Shown piece after piece: positions 1-5,240 of a DNA stretch of 5,240 nt. The notes under the pieces are model-generated. The model was not told the DNA's origin, did not search any database, and saw only the letters and a list, made by a program, of their open reading frames with translations. Origin of the DNA: Alphaproteobacteria bacterium (GTDB taxonomy: Bacteria > Pseudomonadota > Alphaproteobacteria > SHVP01). Location of the stretch: assembly GCA_026421105.1 (NCBI GenBank), contig JAPKDI010000111.1, positions 1-5,240 on the forward strand. Reading direction: 5' to 3'. The stretch's first letter is position 1. Every line of letters starts with the position of its first letter. A program made the translations under genes and the position numbers.

Positions 1-1235
1 TACTCGGAACGCAAAGCGTCGATCGGATCGAGCCGCGCTGCTTTACGGGCCGGGTAGTAGCCGAAGAATACGCCGACGGCGCCGGAGAAGACTGCGGCAA
101 CTAGTGAGGCAAGGGGTTGAATCTTTACCGGCCAATCCGCAAGGCTCCCGATTAGCGCGGCGCCGCCAAGACCTACAGCGATGCCGATGAACCCGCCGAT
201 CAATGACAGCGTCACGGCTTCGACCAGGAACTGCACCATGATGTCTTTGCGGCGTGCGCCCAACGCCATGCGCAGTCCAATCTCGCGGGTCCGCTCGGTC
301 ACTGAAACCAGCATGATATTCATAATTCCGATCCCGCCGACCAGAAGCGCAATCGACGCGACAGCTGAAAGCAGGACTGTTAGAATTTTCTGACTTGCTG
401 CGCGGGCAGCCGTGATTTCCTCGAGGTTGCGTACCTTGAAGTCGTCCTCTTCTCCCGGCCTAATCCGGTGGCGCTGGCGGAGTAGGTCGTTGACGGCTTC
501 TTCGGCCTCTTTAAGTCGTTCGGCATTGACTGCCTTAAGAAAGATCATGTTTACCGAATCTGGCCGCGCCTTCGAGTTAGTACCGAGGACGCGTTTGCGC
601 GCAGTTGTAATTGGGATAAGTACAACGTCATCCTGATCCTGCCCGAACGAACTCTGTCCTTTAGTTGCCAGAACACCGATTACCCTAAAAGGTACTTTTT
701 TTATGCGAATAGTCTCGCCGATAGGGTTCCGGTCAACAAAGAGGTTCTCCACTACAGTTTGACCTAGGACGGCAACCTTGGTTGCCCCCCGTACATCCTC
801 TGGCCCAAAGGCGCGCCCTTCGACAACCTCCCACTCGCGGACAGGAAAATACTCCGGTGTGGTCCCCTGAATGGTCACTGACCAATTTAGATTACCGAAA
901 ATTATTTGGGCGCGACCGCCTATGTTTGGCGCTGCTAGCTCCACGGCGTCAACTTCCGCCTGAAGGGCGACCGCATCGCCCAGTCTGAGGTTAGGCCGCG
1001 TCCCCGAGCCTCCCTGAGCACCCCCTCGTGGGCTCGATGCGTTGAAGACGATCAACAGGTTAGCGCCTAGGCTTTCGATCTGGGCGTTGACGCGTTCTTG
1101 GGCGCCCGCCCCAACTGCCACCATCGCAATCACTGCAGCGACCCCGATAATGATCCCAAGCATGGTCAGGCCGCTCCGCAGCGCATTCACGCGAAGAGCG
1201 CGCAAGGCCACGGCAATAGTCACCAACAAGTTCAT
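1..1235 (-). CDS. MacB-type ABC transporter permease (3'-terminal codon cut by window edge)
   Basis: This is the inner-membrane subunit of a MacAB-type exporter. I translated the minus strand by hand from the ATG at 1235 and found 411 uninterrupted codons ending ...ALRSE, followed by the bases TA at the window edge. The last codon is therefore either a stop (TAA or TAG) or Tyr; family length (about 400 residues, often ending LRxE) favours a stop. The topology is that of MacB: a first membrane helix at about residues 20-44 (TMLGIIIGVAAVIAMVAVG), a large periplasmic domain at about 45-280, then three helices at about 285-311, 338-367 and 374-393. The conserved loop GGIGIMNIML (300-309) followed by TERTREIGLRMALGA (313-327) is the FtsX/MacB coupling region that docks on the ATPase, and the ending YYPARKAARLDPIDALR is also typical. 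The ATG overlaps the ATPase stop as ATGA, with a GAGG ribosome site 7 bases upstream (1243-1246). The ATPase and permease are separate proteins, unlike fused E. coli MacB. The substrate cannot be read from the sequence. Confidence 0.95.
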   Translation of the reverse strand, partial: MNLLVTIAVALRALRVNALRSGLTMLGIIIGVAAVIAMVAVGAGAQERVNAQIESLGANLLIVFNASSPRGGAQGGSGTRPNLRLGDAVALQAEVDAVELAAPNIGGRAQIIFGNLNWSVTIQGTTPEYFPVREWEVVEGRAFGPEDVRGATKVAVLGQTVVENLFVDRNPIGETIRIKKVPFRVIGVLATKGQSSFGQDQDDVVLIPITTARKRVLGTNSKARPDSVNMIFLKAVNAERLKEAEEAVNDLLRQRHRIRPGEEDDFKVRNLEEITAARAASQKILTVLLSAVASIALLVGGIGIMNIMLVSVTERTREIGLRMALGARRKDIMVQFLVEAVTLSLIGGFIGIAVGLGGAALIGSLADWPVKIQPLASLVAAVFSGAVGVFFGYYPARKAARLDPIDALRSE

Positions 1236-1981
1236 TGCATCGCCTCAGCCGGGTTTTCCCAATCCTTGAGAATATCGCTTGCGAATAGGCGGCTTGTAAC
1301 GGGGGTATCTTTGAGCACGACACCATCCCGAAAGGTGACTACCCGTTTGGCATATTGTGCAATGTCGGCCTCATGGGTGACGATCACGATCGTGATGCCG
1401 GCAGTGTTCAAATCCTGTAGGATCGACATGATCTCAATGCTCGTGCGGCTGTCGAGCGCGCCGGTAGGTTCATCTGCGAGCACGAGAACCGGGTCGTTAA
1501 CCAGCGCCCGGGCGATCGCGACACGTTGCTGTTGTCCACCCGATAACTGGCTCGGCGTGTGGTCCATTCGCTCGGCCAACCCGACATCTGTAAGGCGAGC
1601 CGTGGCTCGTTCCCGACGATTTGCGGAATCAATCCCGCTATACATCAAAGGCATTTCGACATTTTGCAAGGCTGTCGTTCGAGCCAACAGGCTGAATGTT
1701 TGAAAGACAAAGCCAATCTTGCGGTTTCGAATCCCAGCCAGCGCGTCGATGTCGAGGTCGGCGACGTTTTCTCCCGCCAACCAGTATTCGCCTCCAGTCG
1801 GCCGGTCGAGGCACCCGATAAGGTTCATGAACGTCGACTTGCCGGACCCTGAGGGGCCCATCACAGCAACAAATTCGCCGGGCTCGATCGCTATTGATAC
1901 ACTGCGCAACGCAGGCACAACGTTATCGCCAAGGTGATAAGTGCGCCCCAAGTTCTTGGTTTGGATAAGTGGATCAGCCAT
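1232..1981 (-). CDS. MacB/LolD-family ABC transporter ATP-binding protein
   Basis: This cytoplasmic ATPase powers the adjacent permease. At 249 residues it is a normal stand-alone nucleotide-binding domain of the MacB/LolD/FtsE group. All motifs are intact: Walker A GPSGSGKST (42-50), Q-loop FVFQ with Q94, ABC signature LSGGQQQR (146-153), Walker B VLVLADE (165-171, catalytic E171), D-loop GALD (174-177) and switch His203 in VTHE. The EPTGALD stretch and the short linker between Walker A and the Q-loop are typical of this export group. The C-terminal tail after about residue 220 is short and unremarkable. The ATG at 1981 lies 7 bases after the adaptor's stop codon. Only a weak AGGTC precedes it, so translation is probably coupled to the gene before it. 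Its stop overlaps the permease start by four bases. In E. coli MacB this domain is fused to the permease; here it is separate, as in the Bacillus YknYZ arrangement. Confidence 0.96.
   Translation of the reverse strand: MADPLIQTKNLGRTYHLGDNVVPALRSVSIAIEPGEFVAVMGPSGSGKSTFMNLIGCLDRPTGGEYWLAGENVADLDIDALAGIRNRKIGFVFQTFSLLARTTALQNVEMPLMYSGIDSANRRERATARLTDVGLAERMDHTPSQLSGGQQQRVAIARALVNDPVLVLADEPTGALDSRTSIEIMSILQDLNTAGITIVIVTHEADIAQYAKRVVTFRDGVVLKDTPVTSRLFASDILKDWENPAEAMQ
1243..1246 (-). promoter_or_regulatory. ribosome binding site of the permease gene, next to an ATGA overlap
   Basis: The minus strand reads GAGG seven bases before the permease ATG at 1235. The permease start and the ATPase stop share ATGA (1232-1235), a standard translational-coupling junction that would keep ATPase and permease in equal amounts. 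Confidence 0.65.
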
Positions 1982-1988
1982 GCTGGAC

Positions 1989-3590
1989 CTAGAGGCCGGC
2001 GCCGGTCAGGCCGCGGCCACGGGCCGGTGCGGCGGCCCCCACGATAATTTTATCACCTGCCGTAATTTCACCGTCGACCAATTCAGTCAGGCTGCCATTT
2101 GTGATTCCGTAGCGGATGGCTACCGCTCTAGGGCTGCCATCTTCACCTAGGACCCATATCCGTCCTTGCTGATTGGTTTGAGCTTGTGCGTTACGGCGTT
2201 GCCCAGACATCTCCGCGAAACGGATGCGCTGCTCTTCTGTAAGAATCGTGACCAGTTGCTGGTTAAATTTCTTGCGCCCCTCACGAACCGCTTTCATGAG
2301 CTCTTCTTGCCCGCCTCCCTGCGAACGGATGCTTCGCACCGTACGACCCAATTCCTGTCCGAATTCCTGTGCCTGTGATTGTTGCGCTTCGGTCAGCGAC
2401 AGCTCCTCGACCATTCTGGCAAATTGCGCAGCCAGGTTGCCACCTTGCCCCCGCTGGGTGCCGCCACCGCCACCAGTACCGCCTTGCGCGGGTGCATAAT
2501 TCTTGGGCCGAAAGCGGAGGGCGGTATTGGGTATACGCAAGACATCTTTGCGCTGAACCAGCACGACATTCACGTTGGCGGTCATCCCAGGCAGCAACAG
2601 CTGCAGCGCGTTGTTGGCGGTCACAATCACGGTGTAGGTGACGACGTTCTGTACTACTAGCGGTGCTTGACGGATTTGTTTGACGCGACCGCGGAAGGTC
2701 TGTCCTCCATGGGCGTCGACTGTAAACTCAACCTGTTGCCCGACTTGGATTTGGCCAATATCAGCTTCGTCAATATTGGCTTCCACCTGCATCTGCCGCA
2801 GGTCCTGTGCGATGGTGAACAGCACGGGGGCATTCAGGCTTGCCGCGACAGTTTGCCCAAGGCTGACCTGCCGGTTGATCACTACTCCGTTGACTGGCGC
2901 GCGGATGAAGGTGCGCTCCAAATCTATCAGTGCTTGCTCAAGACTGGCTTCACGCTGCTGTACCTGGGCGCGGGCATTTTCGATCTGCGCTTGGGCCACT
3001 TCGATCTGCGCCTGAGCGCTGCGCAGTGCAGCTTCGCTCGAACGCGTTTGCGCGGACGAACTATCGGCCTGAGACCTGGCCTGCGTGACCTCGCGGTTAG
3101 ACGCGACACCTCGGGAAAGCAATTCCTCCTTGCGGGCTAATTCGCGCTGCGCTTCGTCATCGGTAGCGCGCCGGTTCTCGAGGTTGGCTTGGGCACTGGC
3201 CAGGTCGGCCTTGGAGCGTGCCTTGGCCGCGGTTTGCATGGATACATTGGCTTTGGCGATGGCGAGGTCGGCCTCAGCTTGGCGCAGCCGGGCCTCGAAT
3301 GACTGCGGATCGATACGCGCGATCAACTGCCCTTCCTTAACTTTAGTATTGAAGTCGGCGTTTAACTCGGAGACCTGGCCCGAGACTTGGGTGCCGACGT
3401 CCACTGTGACCACGGCGCCCAGCGTCCCCGACGTCGAGATTGAGCTGACAACATCGCCGCGATCCACGGCGCCAAAGCGATACTCAATGTCGCTGCTGTC
3501 GCCGCCGCGTAGCCCAATAATAGCGCCGACAACAATGACGACGGCAACAATTCCCGCTGCGGCCAACTTGCCGCGTGACCATTTCATCAT
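1989..3590 (-). CDS. macA: MacA-like periplasmic adaptor with a Spy/CpxP-like inserted domain
   Basis: This membrane-fusion protein (HlyD/MacA family) should link the ABC permease to an outer-membrane channel. It has 533 residues, against roughly 370-400 for ordinary MacA. The order is: N-terminal membrane anchor (about 8-27); first half of the lipoyl domain (about 62-97, with VGTQVSGQVSEL); a long alpha-hairpin of Ala/Gln/Glu-rich heptads (about 98-225); second lipoyl half (about 226-260, RAPVNGVVINRQVSLGQTV); beta-barrel (about 263-345, ending LLPGMTANVNVV); and membrane-proximal domain strands (about 346-362 and 477-520). The membrane-proximal domain is interrupted by about 110 extra residues (see the separate entry), which accounts for the extra length. 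Two ATGs in tandem (3590 and 3587) could start it; only a weak TTAGGT precedes them. The sensor gene ends 3 bases upstream, so coupled translation is likely. I use the symbol for the family; the substrate is unknown. Confidence 0.93.
   Translation of the reverse strand: MMKWSRGKLAAAGIVAVVIVVGAIIGLRGGDSSDIEYRFGAVDRGDVVSSISTSGTLGAVVTVDVGTQVSGQVSELNADFNTKVKEGQLIARIDPQSFEARLRQAEADLAIAKANVSMQTAAKARSKADLASAQANLENRRATDDEAQRELARKEELLSRGVASNREVTQARSQADSSSAQTRSSEAALRSAQAQIEVAQAQIENARAQVQQREASLEQALIDLERTFIRAPVNGVVINRQVSLGQTVAASLNAPVLFTIAQDLRQMQVEANIDEADIGQIQVGQQVEFTVDAHGGQTFRGRVKQIRQAPLVVQNVVTYTVIVTANNALQLLLPGMTANVNVVLVQRKDVLRIPNTALRFRPKNYAPAQGGTGGGGGTQRGQGGNLAAQFARMVEELSLTEAQQSQAQEFGQELGRTVRSIRSQGGGQEELMKAVREGRKKFNQQLVTILTEEQRIRFAEMSGQRRNAQAQTNQQGRIWVLGEDGSPRAVAIRYGITNGSLTELVDGEITAGDKIIVGAAAPARGRGLTGAGL
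2163..2492 (-). other. Spy/CpxP-like (LTxxQ) domain inserted in the MacA-like adaptor
   Basis: Residues about 367-476 of the adaptor do not belong to the MacA fold. They begin with a Gly-rich linker (about 369-384) and end with an Asn/Gln-rich linker (about 467-476, NAQAQTNQQG). Between them lies a charged, helical segment with two LTxxQ motifs: LTEAQ at residues 399-403 (2382-2396) and LTEEQ at residues 450-454 (2229-2243), about 50 residues apart. A repeated LTxxQ motif in short helical periplasmic proteins is the mark of the Spy/CpxP/ZraP group, which includes periplasmic chaperones and metal-responsive proteins. Flanking beta-strands resume directly after the second linker (GRIWVLGEDG). 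The domain assignment rests on motif pattern, spacing and placement; a chaperone or metal-binding role here is inference. Confidence 0.7.
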
Positions 3591-3593
3591 GAC

Positions 3594-4103
3594 CTAACCC
3601 GCCGGGATCACGACGGCGGGCGTACGGCCCGTCAGGGGTATGCGGTGCGGAAGCGCCCGAAAAATGGAACGACTCAAGCTCCGACGTTCCTCATCGGGCA
3701 AACTCCGACTGAGATCAACTAAGTAGTCGTGGATTATCATCTGAATGGCACCTGTCTGAAGCCTGAGTTCATGGAATGCATTGTTTGCGGCTGCAAGATC
3801 GAATGGATCTGCGGCCATCGTGCGTGCTACGCCGCGTTGCGCTTGCCGCAGTGTGCGGGTCCTCTTCCGGAGGACTTTTCTGTTTTCTTGGAATAACTCA
3901 AAAGCGAGCTGGCGAGACTGCGGTTCGAGCGCCATGAAAGCAGGCGACGCCTGGAAGGCGGCGCTCCATGAGTCGCCGGCGAGGACGGGCATACGTCCGC
4001 CGCCTGCTACCACAACCGTAATGAAAATGCCGATCACAAAAAGGTTCAGCGCCAAAGATATGGTCAGCAAGGTGCTGAGAATACGGCGACGTCCGATGGC
4101 CAT
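3594..4103 (-). CDS. CnrX-like periplasmic sensor (heavy-metal-resistance family), membrane-anchored
   Basis: This 169-residue protein has one N-terminal membrane helix (about residues 9-33, after a basic MAIGRRR start) and a periplasmic helical domain. The domain matches the pattern of the CnrX/ZraP-type 'periplasmic heavy metal sensor' family: a first long helix with EPQSRQLAFELFQENR (60-75) and many Arg/Lys, a turn at ADPFD (98-102), a second helix AFHELRLQTGAIQMIIHDYL (109-128), then LPDEERRSLS (135-144). CnrX of Cupriavidus binds Ni/Co through His, Glu and Met residues. Here His111, His125, His153 and several Met/Glu residues are available, but I cannot align them to CnrX ligands by eye. 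There is no Cys. The ATG at 4103 directly follows the stop of the preceding gene and has a strong GGAGG five bases upstream (4109-4113). Its place after a sigma factor and a membrane anti-sigma candidate suggests it is the input of that regulator. The true signal may be metal, misfolded protein or another envelope stress. Confidence 0.78.
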   Translation of the reverse strand: MAIGRRRILSTLLTISLALNLFVIGIFITVVVAGGGRMPVLAGDSWSAAFQASPAFMALEPQSRQLAFELFQENRKVLRKRTRTLRQAQRGVARTMAADPFDLAAANNAFHELRLQTGAIQMIIHDYLVDLSRSLPDEERRSLSRSIFRALPHRIPLTGRTPAVVIPAG

Positions 4104-4544
4104 CTATTCCTCCAAAGACTCAATCATGTTGAGGACTTCGTCGCCCCCGGCAATGCTGTGCAGGTCGAACACGTTATCGCCAAGGGCTGTACTAGCAGGC
4201 AGACCCGCCACGCCAAGGTAGACCCCGCCTAGCATGGCGGCAGCTAATATCGCCGGCCGCCAAACCGGACGCGCGACAATTGTCCAGATCCAGTACGCGG
4301 GGGTTTCTTTAGAGATGGTCGCCACTCGCGCCATCAGAGCGTCACTCGGCATCGGCGCCGGGACCGCGTCAAGCATGCGCTCAAGTGCTTCGGCACGGCG
4401 CAACGCGAACTGCGCATCGGTCGATTGAGCTAGCAACCTGTCTGCCGCCTCGCGTTCATCGGCTGTCCAGTCGCTGCGGACCGATCCACAACGATCCAAC
4501 AGCGATTCAAAATCGCTCGCCGTCATCGATTTCATTTTGTTCAT
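4104..4544 (-). CDS. putative single-pass membrane anti-sigma factor
   Basis: I do not recognise a named family. The 146-residue product has a charged, helical cytoplasmic part of about 94 residues, one membrane segment (about 95-116, PAILAAAMLGGVYLGVAGL) and a short periplasmic tail of about 30 residues rich in acid residues (ending MIESLEE). This N-in, single-pass layout directly after an ECF sigma gene is that of a membrane anti-sigma factor such as CnrY. There is no HxxxCxxC zinc motif, so it is not a ZAS-type anti-sigma. I chose the ATG at 4544, which shares one base with the sigma stop (TGATG) and has GGAGGA six bases upstream. The in-frame ATG at 4550 would touch that ribosome site directly and is less likely; a GTG at 4547 is possible. 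It abuts the sensor gene with no gap. The anti-sigma role rests on topology and position, not on a sequence match. Confidence 0.68.
   Translation of the reverse strand: MNKMKSMTASDFESLLDRCGSVRSDWTADEREAADRLLAQSTDAQFALRRAEALERMLDAVPAPMPSDALMARVATISKETPAYWIWTIVARPVWRPAILAAAMLGGVYLGVAGLPASTALGDNVFDLHSIAGGDEVLNMIESLEE
4109..4113 (-). promoter_or_regulatory. ribosome binding site of the CnrX-like sensor gene
   Basis: The minus strand reads GGAGG five bases before the ATG at 4103, within the last codons of the preceding gene. It supports that start and is one of the two strongest ribosome sites in the operon. Confidence 0.75.
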
Positions 4545-5233
4545 CACCATTCCTCCAACAGGTCACCTGCGAGGTCTTTGAGCTGCGTTTTGAGTGTTCG
4601 CCGCGCACGGGCCAACAAAGACTCCACGGCGTCAACCGACACGGCAAGGGCTTCGGCCGCCTCTTGTTGGCTGAAACCTTGGTAATACACCAACGTGAGT
4701 GCTTGTTTTTGCCGTGTAGGCAGGCCATCGACCGCGCCGCCCACTGTTCGCCGCAACGCGTGATCACGCGCCACTGTGGCGCCGGCGGTATTCGGATCAG
4801 CCTGCTCCGCCACAACGTCGAGAGAGGTTGTGCGGCGTGCCCGTTGCCGGTCGATACACTGATTAATCGCAACCCGAAACAGCCAGGTCTTCACCTTTGC
4901 GCCGCCGGGCTCCCAGGTCTCGGCCTTGCGCATTAGCCGTACCATCGTTTCCTGCGCGACGTCTTCCGCCTCTGCCTGGTCGCGCAACATGTGCCACGCA
5001 TAGCCAACAAGGGCGCTGAGGTGCCGTCGCGTGATCTCATTCCATGCCTCCTTATTCCCGTCGGCGAGACGGGCAACAAGGACGTCATCGGAGAGGCTAG
5101 CTGTGTCATCAGCCCGGTCGCCGCGCGTGTGTTCGCCCGCGCTCATCCAGGCCGTCTGACTAACGGCGAAGGCTGGACCCAACGGTTTGGCCCCCCTGCG
5201 ATAGTTCCCCGTCAGCCATTGCCCCGTCGCCAT
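4544..5233 (-). CDS. ECF-family RNA polymerase sigma factor
   Basis: This is an extracytoplasmic-function (group 4) sigma-70 factor that should direct RNA polymerase to its own operon's promoter and perhaps others. Region 2 spans about residues 49-133 (numbering from the ATG at 5233), with the hallmark AEDVAQETMVRLMRKAETW (89-107) and WLFRVAINQCIDRQRAR (117-133). Region 4 spans about 165-220, with LPTRQKQALTLVYYQGFSQQ (171-190), the helix-turn-helix EAAEALAVSVDAVESLLARA and a basic end (RRTLKTQLK). There is no region 1 or 3, and no extra C-terminal domain. The start is uncertain. The ATG at 5233 gives 229 residues with about 48 before region 2, longer than usual, and the frame stays open to the window edge. 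The ATG at 5146 gives a typical 200-residue protein, but neither start has a clear ribosome site. The stop overlaps the putative anti-sigma gene, the usual layout for a sigma/anti-sigma pair. Confidence 0.93.
   Translation of the reverse strand: MATGQWLTGNYRRGAKPLGPAFAVSQTAWMSAGEHTRGDRADDTASLSDDVLVARLADGNKEAWNEITRRHLSALVGYAWHMLRDQAEAEDVAQETMVRLMRKAETWEPGGAKVKTWLFRVAINQCIDRQRARRTTSLDVVAEQADPNTAGATVARDHALRRTVGGAVDGLPTRQKQALTLVYYQGFSQQEAAEALAVSVDAVESLLARARRTLKTQLKDLAGDLLEEW
4551..4556 (-). promoter_or_regulatory. ribosome binding site that decides the anti-sigma start
   Basis: The minus strand reads GGAGGA here, inside the last codons of the sigma gene and six bases before the ATG at 4544. The ATG at 4550 would directly follow it with no spacer, so this site points to 4544 (or the GTG at 4547) as the real start. 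Together with the TGATG overlap it suggests coupled production of sigma and anti-sigma. Confidence 0.75.
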
Positions 5234-5240
5234 CGAGATC

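Noticed and set aside
696..702. Run of seven A on the coding strand of the permease, in the frame of a possible A AAA AAA slippery site
   Set aside because: A -1 slip would hit a stop after three codons, no stimulating structure is evident, and the normal frame reads through as an ordinary MacB periplasmic domain. A chance run in a locally AT-richer patch is the simpler reading.
1098..1703. Plus-strand open frame of 201 codons antisense to the ATPase and permease
   Set aside because: It lies opposite two clearly conserved genes, has a low-complexity Ser/Arg/Thr-rich composition typical of antisense frames in GC-rich DNA, and shows no recognisable motif.
2927..3290. Repetitive GC-rich DNA that looks like tandem repeats
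   Set aside because: It encodes Ala/Gln/Arg heptads of the adaptor's coiled-coil hairpin. The repetition is at the protein level and irregular in the DNA, so it is not an independent repeat element.
3591..3593. Possible internal promoter or terminator between sensor and adaptor genes
   Set aside because: Only three bases separate the genes, and I see no inverted repeat with a T run or convincing promoter pair around the junction.
3085..3597. Plus-strand open frame of 170 codons antisense to the adaptor's N-terminal half
   Set aside because: Its Ser/Ala/Arg-rich sequence mirrors the repetitive coiled-coil codons of the adaptor on the other strand; there is no domain signal.
3781..4221. Plus-strand open frame of 146 codons antisense to the sensor and anti-sigma genes
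   Set aside because: It runs opposite two genes with good starts and ribosome sites and has no motif of its own.

Overview
The window is one tightly packed gene cluster read entirely from the minus strand. In transcription order (right to left) it holds an ECF sigma factor, a small single-pass membrane protein that is probably its anti-sigma factor, a membrane-anchored periplasmic sensor of the CnrX/heavy-metal-resistance type, a MacA-type periplasmic adaptor, a MacB/LolD-type ATPase and a MacB-type permease. Neighbouring genes overlap, abut or lie at most 7 bases apart, and no internal terminator or promoter gap is visible, so they are most likely one operon. No RNA gene, mobile element, CRISPR array or long intergenic stretch is present.

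The organism is most likely a Gram-negative pseudomonadote. The adaptor and the periplasmic sensor both need a periplasm, and the DNA is moderately GC-rich with GC-biased third positions. The cytoplasmic half of the putative anti-sigma protein (a run of Ala/Arg/Leu-rich helices, then a Pro/Ala-rich 'DAVPAPMPSDAL' stretch) resembles proteins I associate with ECF loci of Alphaproteobacteria. That assignment is an inference from style, not a database result.

Region by region: about 4544-5233 encodes the sigma factor, whose true start is uncertain and could even lie outside the window. 4104-4544 encodes the putative anti-sigma protein. 3594-4103 encodes the CnrX-like sensor. 1989-3590 encodes the MacA-like adaptor, which carries an extra domain of about 110 residues with two LTxxQ motifs typical of Spy/CpxP proteins. 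1232-1981 encodes the ATPase. 1-1235 encodes the permease, complete except that its last codon (probably the stop) is cut by the window edge.

The likely working model is a self-contained envelope-stress or metal-stress circuit. The periplasmic sensor and membrane anti-sigma hold the ECF factor inactive; a periplasmic signal releases it; the sigma factor then transcribes its own operon and so raises the level of a tripartite MacAB-type exporter. The arrangement parallels cnrYXH of Cupriavidus metallidurans, but the output is a MacAB-type ABC pump instead of the CnrCBA RND pump. The most unusual point is the Spy/CpxP-like domain built into the adaptor, so that two related helical periplasmic modules (sensor and adaptor insert) sit in one operon. 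An outer-membrane TolC-like channel is not in the window and would have to be encoded elsewhere.
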